Positions 1 to 8,762 of a stretch of DNA of 11,442 nucleotides are shown here, in pieces. The position numbers and the translations under genes are program-made. Origin of the DNA: a bacterium (lineage in GTDB: Bacteria > UBA10199 > 2-02-FULL-44-16 > JAAZCA01); NCBI GenBank assembly GCA_041648665.1, contig JBAZOP010000093.1, forward strand, positions 1-11,442, written 5' to 3'. The notes below the pieces were generated by a model. The model had not been told where the DNA came from. It saw only the letters and a program-made list of their open reading frames with translations, and searched no databases. Positions within the stretch are counted from its first letter, which is position 1. Every line of letters starts with the position of its first letter.

Positions 1-1877
1 TAGACTATCTCCGCACCGCAGCCAGCGGCCGCAGCAGCTTCATTCCCATGGAAGTCCGCAGCATGGCCGAGGAGGGCGCCCGTCCCGAGGGCGAGGGCGT
101 GATAGGCCCCATCTCCCAGTTCGTGCGCATGAACGACGACTACCGCAACATCGCCGGCTATCTCATGAACGACGTGGTCCTGGTGGAGGACCTCGAACGC
201 GCGCTGGGGCTCTGGCGCACGGGCCGCTACAACAAGACCTTCGTGACGCGCGACGGCTGCGTGGTCGATCCCTCCGGCGTCATCAGCGGCGGGTCGAGCG
301 CCGGCGTCGAGGAGCAGCTCGTGGCCCAGAAACGCAGGGCGAAGGAGCTCGCGGAAGAGGTCGGCCGTCTCTCGGGCGAGTTCACCCGCGCCGAGGGCGA
401 GGCCGCGAAATTGCGCGATCGCGTGAAGTCGATAGAGGAGCACCTGGAGGGACTGCGCCGCGATTCGCACGGCGAGGACATAAAGTTCGTCAGCCAGGAG
501 CGCGATTGCGAGAGACTCGATGAGGAGAAGAAGAGGCTCGAGGCCGAGCGCGATTCACTCACGGTCGAGAGCGCGGCTCTGGCCGAGGAGCTGCGCAGGA
601 TAGAGAACGAGAGCATCGAGGCGGAGCTGGCGCTCGAAGCGCACCGGACTGATCGCAGGGAGGCTGAGGCCCGTCTCGCCGAGTCGCAGGAGACGCTCTC
701 GACGGTGACCACGGAGTTGGGCGGCCGCGACCAGAAGCTCACCGATTTCAAAGTGGAGTTGGCTCAGGCCGAGGAGAGGCAGGGATCGGCGGCCAGGGAG
801 CTGGAGGGGCTGATACTCCAGAAGAAGATATCGCTGCTCGCCGCGGGCCGGCGTTCCGCGGAGTTCTCTCAGTCGGAGCAGCGCGACAAGGTGCTCGAAC
901 GCGAGCTGGAGTCGCTCAGGGTCGACATGGATCTCGCCGTAAGGGCGGTGGCGAAGCTCTCCGAGTCGCAGCATGTCTGCCAGGAGCGCTACGACCAGGG
1001 CCAGTCAGCTCTGCGCGAGAAGGAGCTGTCGATACGCGACGTCCGCCGCCGCCACGACGACGCCCTCGCTAAGGTCCACGGGCTCGAGCTCAAGCTGACG
1101 GAGATGAGGGCCGGCGAACGATACCTCGTGGACGGCATCCGCGAACGCTATCATCTGGACCTTCCGTCGATCGAGTCGGAGTATTACACAGAAGGGCTCG
1201 ATCTCGAAGCCGAGGAACAGGCGGTCGCGGAACTCAAGGACAAGCTCGACAATATAGGGCCGGTGAACGTCGACGCCATCAAGGAATTCGACGAGCTCTC
1301 CGAGAGGCAGGTGTTCCTCTCCAAGCAGCACGAGGACCTCTCCCTCTCGCTCGAGAACCTCTCCAAGGCGATCAACAAGATCAACCGCACCAGCCGCCAG
1401 CGCTTCGGAAGGGCCTTCGAGGCGGTGAACGAGCAGTTTTCCGCGCTCTTCCCCAAGCTCTTCCGCGGAGGCAGGGCGAGCCTCGTGCTCACCGACGAGG
1501 AGAACCTGCTCGAGACCGGCATCGAGATCGTCGCTCAGCCCCCGGGCAAGAAGCTGCAGTCGATAACCCTGCTCTCCGGCGGAGAGAAGGCGCTCACCGC
1601 TGTGGCGCTCATCTTCTCCATATTCCTCATCAAGCCGTCGCCTTTCTGCCTGCTCGACGAGGTGGATGCGCCCCTTGACGACGCGAACATCGACCGCTTC
1701 AACGACCTCATACGCTCCATGACTCCGCACTCGCAGTTCATACTCATCACGCACAACAAGCGGACCATGGAGCTCGCGGACCTGCTCTACGGCGTCACTA
1801 TGGAGGAGGCCGGCGTCTCCAAACTCGTCTCTGTGCGTCTGGCCAAGGACAGGGACGAGGAGAACAAGGTCGCCTGA
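1..1877 (+). CDS. smc: Chromosome segregation ATPase SMC, C-terminal half (5' end outside window)
   Basis: SMC dimers, with ScpA and ScpB, load on DNA near the origin and organise and separate chromosomes. The reading frame is open from base 3, so the gene starts upstream; the ATG at 48 is internal. The first codons match the entry to the hinge (GRSSFIPME), and the hinge continues to about base 300, ending in the conserved glycine-rich GVISGGSS. A long charged coiled coil runs from about 310 to 1380. The C-terminal head follows, with the ABC signature LSGGEKA near 1572-1592, Walker B and D-loop (LLDEVDAPLDD) near 1650-1682, and the switch histidine ITHNKRTME near 1745-1771. Walker A would lie in the missing N-terminal half. 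About 624 residues are visible, consistent with the usual total near 1150-1200. ftsY follows after 5 bp, a widely conserved smc-ftsY neighbourhood. The family assignment is certain. Confidence 0.96.
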   Translation, partial: DYLRTAASGRSSFIPMEVRSMAEEGARPEGEGVIGPISQFVRMNDDYRNIAGYLMNDVVLVEDLERALGLWRTGRYNKTFVTRDGCVVDPSGVISGGSSAGVEEQLVAQKRRAKELAEEVGRLSGEFTRAEGEAAKLRDRVKSIEEHLEGLRRDSHGEDIKFVSQERDCERLDEEKKRLEAERDSLTVESAALAEELRRIENESIEAELALEAHRTDRREAEARLAESQETLSTVTTELGGRDQKLTDFKVELAQAEERQGSAARELEGLILQKKISLLAAGRRSAEFSQSEQRDKVLERELESLRVDMDLAVRAVAKLSESQHVCQERYDQGQSALREKELSIRDVRRRHDDALAKVHGLELKLTEMRAGERYLVDGIRERYHLDLPSIESEYYTEGLDLEAEEQAVAELKDKLDNIGPVNVDAIKEFDELSERQVFLSKQHEDLSLSLENLSKAINKINRTSRQRFGRAFEAVNEQFSALFPKLFRGGRASLVLTDEENLLETGIEIVAQPPGKKLQSITLLSGGEKALTAVALIFSIFLIKPSPFCLLDEVDAPLDDANIDRFNDLIRSMTPHSQFILITHNKRTMELADLLYGVTMEEAGVSKLVSVRLAKDRDEENKVA

Positions 1878-1882
1878 ATTCC

Positions 1883-2839
1883 GTGAATCGAATCTATATC
1901 ATCGCAGGGTTTCTAGGTCTGGCCGCAATGTTCTGTGCCTTCATCGCCGCCAGGAAGAGGAGGGCCGGTTCCGCCCCTCTGACGGTGAGCGCCCCCATGC
2001 GCCTCGGTTTCAGCGGTGGGCTGGCCGCGCTGCTCGGCCGCGGGTCGCTGAACGACGGTTTCTGGTCCGAGCTGGAGTCCGCGCTCATCTCCGCAGACGC
2101 AGGACTTCCCGTCACCCAGCACCTGATGGCCAGCGTGAAATCCCAGAGCACGCCTGCGGAGGTAAGGCGGAAACTCGCCGATGAGATGATCGGCATGCTG
2201 CGCAAAGGCCGGGCGCTTGAGCAGGGCAGGCCGCACGTCGTGGTGGTGCTGGGTGTGAACGGCGTCGGCAAGACCACCACGATCGCCAAACTGGCACGCG
2301 CGCATATCGACGAGGGGAGACGGGTGCTGCTGGTCGCGTGCGACACGTTCCGCGCCGCTGCGACGGAGCAGCTCGCGGAGTGGGCGAAGAGGCTCGGCTG
2401 CGAGATCGTTTCGCAGCAGCCGGGCGCGGACCCTGCCTCGGTCGCGTACGACGGCGTCGCCAGGGCCGCGGCCAGGGGCCATGAGGTGGTCATCATAGAC
2501 ACAGCGGGCAGGCTGCACACGAAGCAGAATCTGATGGAGGAGCTCAAAAAAATATCGCGCGTTACGGGTAAGGCGTGCCTTGGCGCGCCTCACGAGAAGA
2601 TCGTGGTGATCGACGGCACGGTAGGGGGAAATGGGCTCGCGCAGGCCCGCGAATTCCACGCCGCGGTCGGGCTCACGGGGGCCGTGGTGACCAAGCTCGA
2701 CGGGACCGCCAAGGGCGGGGTCCTGCTCGCGATCTCGCGCGAGCTGGGTATCCCCATCACCCACGTCGGCGTGGGCGAGGGGATTCGCGATCTCAAACCG
2801 TTCGACGCGAGGGAGTTCGTCGACTCCATCATCGCATGA
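1883..2839 (+). CDS. ftsY: Signal recognition particle receptor GTPase FtsY
   Basis: FtsY docks ribosome-SRP complexes at the inner membrane by forming a GTP-dependent dimer with Ffh. The 318-residue protein starts at a GTG 5 bp after the smc stop. Residues 4-22 are a hydrophobic, probably membrane-inserted helix followed by a basic RKRR, in place of the long acidic A domain of E. coli FtsY. The N domain covers about 45-115 and the G domain 116-318. Visible motifs are the P-loop GVNGVGKT (124-131), DTFRAAATEQL (154-164), DTAGR (206-210), TKLDG (270-274) and GVGEGIRDLKPFD (296-308). The normally conserved DATTGQN motif reads DGTVGGN (244-250), so the usual glutamine is Gly249. The last codon overlaps the next gene by ATGA, implying coupled translation. 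Identity is certain; the effect of the altered motif is unknown. Confidence 0.96.
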   Translation: MNRIYIIAGFLGLAAMFCAFIAARKRRAGSAPLTVSAPMRLGFSGGLAALLGRGSLNDGFWSELESALISADAGLPVTQHLMASVKSQSTPAEVRRKLADEMIGMLRKGRALEQGRPHVVVVLGVNGVGKTTTIAKLARAHIDEGRRVLLVACDTFRAAATEQLAEWAKRLGCEIVSQQPGADPASVAYDGVARAAARGHEVVIIDTAGRLHTKQNLMEELKKISRVTGKACLGAPHEKIVVIDGTVGGNGLAQAREFHAAVGLTGAVVTKLDGTAKGGVLLAISRELGIPITHVGVGEGIRDLKPFDAREFVDSIIA

Positions 2840-3888
2840 GGATATCCATAGAAAAGATGGTCCACGGCGGCATGGGGCTGGGCAGCGCGGACGGCCTCAA
2901 GGTCTTCGTTCCTTTCTCCGCGCCAGGGGATCTCCTGGAGGTCGAGGCCACGGCGGAGCGCCACGGCTTCGTCGAGGCCAAGATCATCTCGATAGAGAAG
3001 CCCGCACCCTGCAGGGTCGAACCCCGATGCCCGGTCTTCGGCCGATGCGGAGGCTGCCAGTGGCAGCACATGGAATACGCCGAGCAGCTCAAGTGGAAGC
3101 GGCTCATCCTCGTCGAGCAACTCGAGCGGATAGGTAAGGTGCGCGATCCCAACGTGTTGTCCCCGATCCCTTCGCCTGCGCAATGGCACTATCGGAATCG
3201 CATGCAGCTTCACGTGGATTCGAAGGGCCGCGTGGGTTTCTACAGGCCGAAGTCCAAGGAGGTCGTGGAGTTCTCGGAGTGCGCGATTGCGGCGGAGGAT
3301 CTGAACCGCGAGCTCAACCTTCGCAGGGAGGAATTCTCCAGGCGCGACCGAGGGATCGCGCTCAGGCTGAGCCCGGGCGGCGCTTTTTCGCAGATCAACA
3401 GCGGCCAGAACGAGAACCTGAAGAGGCTCGTCTGCGAATGGCTCATGGATGTCCCGCACGAGAGCGTGCTGGAGCTGCATGCCGGCTCGGGAAACTTCTC
3501 TTTCGCCCTCGCGGGCGTGGCGGGCGAGGTCGTTGCGACCGAGATCGACGGCCGCGCGGTGGAGGCGGCGGAGAAGGCGCAGGCCGAGCTGGGCCTCTGC
3601 AACCTGGAGTTTCGAAGGATGAGCGCCGAGCGCGCGGTCCGGCGCTTCGCCGGCGGCAGGGACGCGCTCCTGCTCGATCCGCCACGGAAGGGGTGCCCCG
3701 AGGCGATCGACGCCATCGTCCGCGCCGCCCCCAGGACCGTGCTGTACATATCGTGCGATCCAGCCACGCTTTCCCGCGACGTTCACGCGCTCGTGAGCTC
3801 GGGCTATGATCTCGTCCGAGCGGCGCCGGTGGACATGTTCCCCCAGACCTTCCACATCGAGGCCCTTGCCATGCTGGCGCGCAGATGA
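2836..3888 (+). CDS. RlmD/RumA-family 4Fe-4S RNA uracil-5-methyltransferase
   Basis: This family transfers a methyl group from SAM to C5 of a uridine in 23S rRNA (RlmC, RlmD, RlmCD) or tRNA (TrmA). The 350-residue protein starts at the ATG overlapping the ftsY stop; the frame is open further upstream, but that part only shadows ftsY. Residues 1-56 resemble a TRAM RNA-binding domain. Cys65, Cys71, Cys74 (CX5CGGC) and Cys149 match the spacing of the 4Fe-4S ligands of E. coli RlmD. The Rossmann SAM motif is LELHAGSGNF (212-221), which looks more like TrmA. DPPRKGC (281-287), catalytic Cys307 in YISCDPATL and the presumed general base Glu342 in FHIEA are all present. The protein is shorter than E. 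coli RlmD (about 430). The target uridine cannot be decided from sequence, so no symbol is given. Function in RNA m5U methylation is likely. Confidence 0.9.
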   Translation: MRISIEKMVHGGMGLGSADGLKVFVPFSAPGDLLEVEATAERHGFVEAKIISIEKPAPCRVEPRCPVFGRCGGCQWQHMEYAEQLKWKRLILVEQLERIGKVRDPNVLSPIPSPAQWHYRNRMQLHVDSKGRVGFYRPKSKEVVEFSECAIAAEDLNRELNLRREEFSRRDRGIALRLSPGGAFSQINSGQNENLKRLVCEWLMDVPHESVLELHAGSGNFSFALAGVAGEVVATEIDGRAVEAAEKAQAELGLCNLEFRRMSAERAVRRFAGGRDALLLDPPRKGCPEAIDAIVRAAPRTVLYISCDPATLSRDVHALVSSGYDLVRAAPVDMFPQTFHIEALAMLARR

Positions 3889-3894
3889 CCGCGC

Positions 3895-3922
3895 TTGACA
3901 ATCAAGTCACTTTTGATAGAAG
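3895..3922 (+). promoter_or_regulatory. Probable sigma-70 promoter of the rpsU-yqeY-dnaG-rpoD cluster
   Basis: A perfect -35 hexamer TTGACA lies at 3895-3900. A 16-bp spacer leads to TAGAAG at 3917-3922 (4 of 6 matches, lacking the final T). The region from 3900 to 3955 is clearly more AT-rich than the rest of the window and begins 7 bp after the preceding stop codon. The -35 sits inside the palindrome CTTGA-CAA-TCAAG (3894-3906), a possible operator. A second, weaker pairing is TTGATA (3913-3918) with TATTGA (3936-3941) at 17 bp. Location before rpsU supports a promoter; the exact -10 is uncertain. Confidence 0.5.
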
Positions 3923-3953
3923 TATCCAACTTTTTTATTGATTCAGGATACTT
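3920..3953. repeat. 8-bp perfect inverted repeat in rpsU upstream region
   Basis: AAGTATCC (3920-3927) and GGATACTT (3946-3953) are exact reverse complements separated by 18 nt of mostly A and T. The arms do not extend inward or outward. The left arm overlaps the proposed -10, so the dyad would straddle the transcription start. It could be an operator with half-sites about 26 bp apart centre to centre, or, if transcription starts upstream, a hairpin in the leader. There is no long G-C stem followed directly by a T-run, so it is not a typical terminator of the preceding gene. Confidence 0.45.
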
Positions 3954-3980
3954 AGGATCGTCTCTGCGGGAGTTCATCGA

Positions 3981-3990
3981 AAGGGGTGAT
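3981..3990 (+). promoter_or_regulatory. Strong Shine-Dalgarno sequence of rpsU
   Basis: AAGGGGTGAT lies 5 nt before the rpsU ATG and matches the extended anti-Shine-Dalgarno complement AAGGAGGTGAT closely. It is the longest such match in the window, as expected for a ribosomal protein gene. It also fixes the start at 3996. Confidence 0.8.
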
Positions 3991-3995
3991 TTCAG

Positions 3996-4178
3996 ATGCC
4001 GGGAATCAGAGTCCGCGACGGAGAGACCTTTGAACAGGCCCTTCGCCGTTTCAAGAAGCAGTGCGAGAAGGCGGGGATACTCTCGGAGGTGCGCAAGCGC
4101 GAGTACTATGAGAAGCCCTCTGTGAAGGAAAAGCGCAAGCGCGAGGCTGCGAAGAAGAAGAAAGTCCGTCGTTTCTGA
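3996..4178 (+). CDS. rpsU: 30S ribosomal protein bS21
   Basis: bS21 is a small basic protein of the 30S platform near the 3' end of 16S rRNA and helps initiation on mRNAs. The 60-residue product shows the family pattern: an N-terminal IRVRDGETFEQALRRFKKQ segment, a central KAGILSEVRKREYYEKPS, and a lysine/arginine-rich tail ending KKKKVRRF. Length is normal for the family (58-71). It has its own probable promoter and a strong ribosome binding site and starts the cluster that continues with yqeY, dnaG and rpoD, the conserved macromolecular-synthesis order. The gap to the yqeY start is 38 bp and contains a short hairpin. Identity is certain. Confidence 0.96.
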   Translation: MPGIRVRDGETFEQALRRFKKQCEKAGILSEVRKREYYEKPSVKEKRKREAAKKKKVRRF

Positions 4179-4182
4179 TGTC

Positions 4183-4196
4183 GCCCTGTGAAGGGC
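4183..4196 (+). other. Short hairpin with GNRA-type loop between rpsU and yqeY
   Basis: GCCCT (4183-4187) and AGGGC (4192-4196) pair around the loop GTGA, which as RNA is the GNRA tetraloop GUGA. The downstream bases TTCTAAC are not a T-run, so this is not a convincing terminator. It could damp or protect transcripts between the very highly needed rpsU and the genes behind it. A five-pair stem can arise by chance. Confidence 0.3.
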
Positions 4197-4216
4197 TTCT
4201 AACATGGGGGCGAGGC

Positions 4217-4666
4217 GTGTCTCTGAAGCAGAAGATCAACGAGCAGACGAAGGCGGCGATGAAGTCGAGGGAGCCACTCAAGGTGGACTGTCTCAGGTTC
4301 ATCTCTTCCGCCATCAAGAACAAGGAGATCGAGAAGCGCGGGGAGCTCGACGACGTCGAGATCTCCAAGGTGCTTGCAACCCTCGCGAAACAGCGCGGCG
4401 AGTCGATCGAATTGTACAAAAAAGGCGGCCGCCTGGAGCTCGTTGAAAAGGAAGAGGCCGAGCTCGCAATTATTCAATCTTTTCTTCCCAAGCCCCTATC
4501 CGACGAGGAGCTGGCAAAGGCGGTGGCAGAGACCATCGCCGAGGTCGGCGCCGCGGGTCCGGCAGACATGGGCAAGGTCATGAAGGCGATCGGGCCCAAG
4601 ACCGCCGGCCGCGTCGACGGCAAAAAGGTGAGCGAAGCGGTCAAGGCCATGCTCTCGGGGAAATAG
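4217..4666 (+). CDS. yqeY: GatB/YqeY domain protein
   Basis: YqeY proteins resemble the C-terminal tail of GatB, the amidotransferase subunit that makes Gln-tRNA and Asn-tRNA; the free-standing protein has no firmly established role. I chose the GTG at 4217, giving 149 residues beginning VSLKQKINEQTKAAMKS, because family members start with this helix and are about 148-150 long. An in-frame ATG at 4178 would add 13 unrelated residues and overlap the rpsU stop. Typical features are LRFISSAIKNKEIEK, VLATLAKQRGESIELYKKGGR, EEAELAIIQSFLPKPLS, and the tail GKVMKAIGPKTAGRVDGKKVSEAVKAM (shown in parts). It stands between rpsU and dnaG, where it is found in many bacteria. dnaG follows after 21 bp. Family assignment is firm; the function is open. 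Confidence 0.92.
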   Translation: MSLKQKINEQTKAAMKSREPLKVDCLRFISSAIKNKEIEKRGELDDVEISKVLATLAKQRGESIELYKKGGRLELVEKEEAELAIIQSFLPKPLSDEELAKAVAETIAEVGAAGPADMGKVMKAIGPKTAGRVDGKKVSEAVKAMLSGK

Positions 4667-4687
4667 GGCTGCGTTCAAAGGCGATCG

Positions 4688-6492
4688 ATGTTCACGAAAT
4701 CGACCCTTGATGAGATAAGGGAGCGCGTTTCAATCGCCTCGCTCATCGGCGAGCGTATCCCTCTGAAGAGGGCGGGCCGCAATCATACGGGCCTGTGTCC
4801 CTTTCACAAGGAGAAGACTCCTTCTTTTTCCGTCAGCGACGAGAAGGGAATATATCACTGCTTCGGCTGCGGCGCAGGCGGGGATTGCTTCCAGTTCCTC
4901 ATGCAGTTCGACGGGGTTTCGTTCGCTGAGGCGGTCGAGCAGCTCGCGAAGAAGACGGGCGTCACCGTGGAGCGCGATCTCGCCCCCGGCCAGATCGCCC
5001 AAGAAGACGCAAGACAGAAGAAGAGGCGGCAGCTGTTGCGCGTGAACGACATCGCGCGGGACTTCTTTGCAGAGCAGCTCTTTGACGACAAAAAAGGGGG
5101 GGGTGCGAGGAAGTATCTGCAAGACCGCGGAATCAATGAAGATATTTCAAAGCAACATTTTCTGGGACTTGCCGACAACTGCTGGGACTCGCTGGCCTCG
5201 CACCTGAAGGCAAAGGGAGTCCCTGATGCGCTGGCGATCGAGCTCGGTCTCATCAGGCCGCGAGACGGAGGAGGCCACTACGACTTCTTCCGCAGCCGCG
5301 TCATGTTTCCGATCATGTCGCCGCGCGGCGACGTGATCGGATTCGGCGGCCGCGCGCTGGGCACGGACGAACGCGGAGAGGCTCAGGCTAAGTATCTCAA
5401 TTCGCCGGATTCGACGATCTATCACAAGTCGAGCATAGTCTACGGGCTCGACAGATCGGCTCAGCCGATCCGCTCTCTGGATCAGGCTATACTGGTGGAG
5501 GGCTATATGGATTTCATCGGCCTCCATCAACACGGGTTTGAAAATGTGGCCGCGCCTCTGGGCACCGCCCTCACCGAAGGCCATGTCGCGACGCTTGCCC
5601 GTTACACGCGCAACATGGTCGTCATCTTCGACGGCGACGAGGCGGGCAAGAGGGCTGCGCTCAGGGCGCTCGGTGTTTTCCTGGAGTCGGGGATAATGCC
5701 GCGCGTGGTGATATTGCCGTCGGGCGAAGATCCCGATTCCCTGGTCAGAAAAGAGGGGGCCGATGCGTTTCGCGCCAGAGTCGAAAGGGCGGCCCCGCTG
5801 TTCGAGCACTTCGTCGATCTGACGGTCGGCGAGACCGGGAGCGATTCCGCAGGCAAGCTTGCGGCGTTGCAGAGGATAGCGCCGATGCTCCGCAGGGTCG
5901 AAGGCGAGATCGAGTCCTCGGTGCTCAGGCAACACGTGGCGCGCAGGCTCGACATGACGGAATCGATCGTCGTCCGCGCCGTGGGCAAAGGCCGCGGCGT
6001 CGCTGCCGATGAGAAGTCGCACGGAACCGTGCAGGAGGTCCGGGGAAGCGACAGTTCCCTGGAGAGGCTGCTCATAAGGACGATGCTTGCGCATCCGGCT
6101 ACGGCGCCGCAGGTGTTCACGAAGGTGGCGGCCGCGGACTTCGTCGACGAATGGTGCCGCACGGTGGCTGGGATCCTGGCCGAATCGTCGGCGGGCGGAA
6201 AGACGCCCGACGTGAACTCGATGATCGGAGGCATCTCCGACGACGAACTGGCCTCCGCAGTCCGCGCGTTGGCCATGGAACAGCACGGCCTCACGGACGA
6301 GGAGGCGGAGGACGTGGCCGGAGATTGCGCGAGGAAAATAGCGGATCGGCCGGCGCAGGCGAGAATAGAGGCGATAAACGAAGACATCATCCGTGCGCAG
6401 AGCGAAGCGGACGAGGGAAAAATAACGAAGCTGCTCGCAGAGAAGAGCGAGCTCGTATGCCGGATTCACAGGCGCACGGGAACAGGAGGACG

Positions 6493-6496
<4 letters not shown>
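4688..6496 (+). CDS. dnaG: DNA primase DnaG
   Basis: DnaG makes the RNA primers for Okazaki fragments and works with the DnaB helicase at the fork. The 602-residue length is normal. The zinc-binding domain (1-100) has ligands Cys37, His40, Cys58 and Cys61 in CPFH...CFGC. The polymerase core starts near 117 and contains FFRSRVMFPI (200-209) and the basic GDVIGFGGRAL. The TOPRIM metal site is seen in EGYMD (271-275) and DGDEAG (315-320). The C-terminal part (about 450-602) is the helicase-binding domain. AAGG six bases before the ATG serves as ribosome binding site. An A6G8 run at 5090-5103 encodes KKGGG in a surface loop between two helices. The stop overlaps the rpoD ATG. Identity is certain. 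Confidence 0.97.
5090..5103 (+). repeat. A6G8 homopolymer tract inside dnaG
   Basis: Six A then eight G bases encode Lys-Lys-Gly-Gly and the first two bases of a third Gly codon. The in-frame heptamer G GGG GGT (5098-5104) fits the X XXY YYZ pattern of a -1 slippery site. A -1 shift would meet TGA at 5137-5139 after 11 codons, leaving only the zinc domain and a stub of the polymerase core. The tract is also a likely spot for indel mutation or sequencing error. As read here the dnaG frame is intact. Confidence 0.85.
6484..6490 (+). promoter_or_regulatory. Shine-Dalgarno sequence before rpoD, inside dnaG
   Basis: AGGAGGA is the only good ribosome binding site near the rpoD start. Only two bases separate it from the ATG at 6493, which is tight, while the in-frame ATG at 6505 lies 14 bases away, which is long. 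Either start is possible; I keep 6493 because the ATGA overlap with dnaG allows reinitiation. Confidence 0.6.
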
Positions 6497-8301
<1,805 letters not shown>

Positions 8302-8315
8302 TATACGGGAAATGA

Positions 8316-8324
8316 GGGGAGGAG
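8316..8324 (+). promoter_or_regulatory. Shine-Dalgarno sequence deciding the Rrf2 start
   Basis: GGGGAGGAG ends two bases before the ATG at 8327, with its AGGAG core well matched to 16S rRNA. An in-frame ATG at 8312 lies upstream of this site and has no ribosome binding site of its own, so 8327 is the better start. Confidence 0.65.
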
Positions 8325-8326
8325 AG

Positions 8327-8740
8327 ATGCAGGTATCGCGGGAGCTGGATTACGGCATCAGAGCGATGGTGGTCTTGTCCGCTCACGAGAGGGAGGTCCT
8401 CTCCAAGAGGACGATCGCCGGCGAGTTTCGTATCCCTGTCAATTTTCTCGCCCTGATATTGCCCAAGCTCGTGCGCTCCGGGCTCGTGGAATCGCTTCCC
8501 GGGCCGAAGGGGGGCTACAGGATCGCGAAGCCAGCTTCGAAGATATCGATGTACGACGTGGTGATCGCCATCGAGAACGAGGTGGCGTTCAACCGTTGCC
8601 TCGCCGTCAAACCCAGCTGCGAGTCCAAGGGAAACTGCCCCGTGTCGCTGGTCTGGAAAAAACTCCAATGCGACGCGATGGATTATCTCAAGGGCGTGAC
8701 GTTCGAAAGTCTGGCGACTAATTTTGAGAAGTCTTTATAG
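8327..8740 (+). CDS. Rrf2-family transcriptional regulator with three-Cys cluster
   Basis: Rrf2 regulators (IscR, NsrR, RirA, CymR) are small winged-helix dimers; many bind an Fe-S cluster to sense iron, NO or redox state. The 137-residue protein opens with VSRELDYGIRAMVVLS, as the family does. The helix-turn-helix is about 26-53 (RTIAGEFRIPVNFLALILPKL, in parts) and the wing is LPGPKGGYRIAKP (57-69). Cys91, Cys98 and Cys104 (CX6CX5C, then PVSLVW) sit where IscR has its cluster ligands (CX5CX5C); Cys115 is extra. An Fe-S cofactor is therefore likely but not proven. It lies 25 bp after rpoD with no terminator and 22 bp before a VKOR-DsbA gene, so it may regulate that gene, itself, or an unlinked regulon. 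Family certain; signal and targets unknown. Confidence 0.92.
   Translation: MQVSRELDYGIRAMVVLSAHEREVLSKRTIAGEFRIPVNFLALILPKLVRSGLVESLPGPKGGYRIAKPASKISMYDVVIAIENEVAFNRCLAVKPSCESKGNCPVSLVWKKLQCDAMDYLKGVTFESLATNFEKSL
8698..8711. promoter_or_regulatory. Imperfect TTCGAA-centred dyad near the end of rrf2
   Basis: GACGTTCGAAAGTC is a 14-bp palindrome with one mismatched pair, inside the Rrf2 coding sequence. It shares GTTCG with a second dyad at 8740-8751, with centres about 41 bp apart. This may be a regulator site for the next gene or a chance result of the codons used. Confidence 0.25.
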
Positions 8741-8751
8741 TTCGTCCGAAC
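8740..8751. promoter_or_regulatory. Perfect GTTCG-TC-CGAAC dyad between rrf2 and the VKOR-DsbA gene
   Basis: GTTCG (8740-8744) and CGAAC (8747-8751) are exact reverse complements with two bases between. The site starts at the last base of the rrf2 stop codon and ends just before the GGGGGA ribosome binding site of the next gene. Position suits an operator or a small leader hairpin. No clear promoter is visible beside it. Confidence 0.35.
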
Positions 8752-8762
8752 CGGGGGATCAT

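Noticed and set aside
2575..2835. Upstream extension of the methyltransferase frame by 87 codons
   Set aside because: It overlaps ftsY in another frame and its translation has no family likeness; the TRAM domain begins exactly at the ATG at 2836.
4178..4216. ATG start for YqeY at 4178
   Set aside because: It overlaps the rpsU stop and adds 13 residues absent from the family; the GTG at 4217 gives the normal start and length.
4443..4480. Internal promoter in yqeY (TTGAAA followed by AT-rich sequence) before dnaG
   Set aside because: The nearest -10-like hexamers lie 20 or more bases from TTGAAA, too far for a sigma-70 promoter.
5147..6469. Long open frame on the minus strand opposite dnaG (440 codons)
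   Set aside because: It is the mirror of a GC-rich coding frame, arginine-rich and without recognisable domains; the plus strand holds a complete primase. The same holds for the minus-strand frames at 1005-1754, 1913-2764 and 2590-3855.
8302..8326. Terminator between rpoD and rrf2
   Set aside because: The 25-bp gap has no inverted repeat and no T-run; it contains mainly the rrf2 ribosome binding site.
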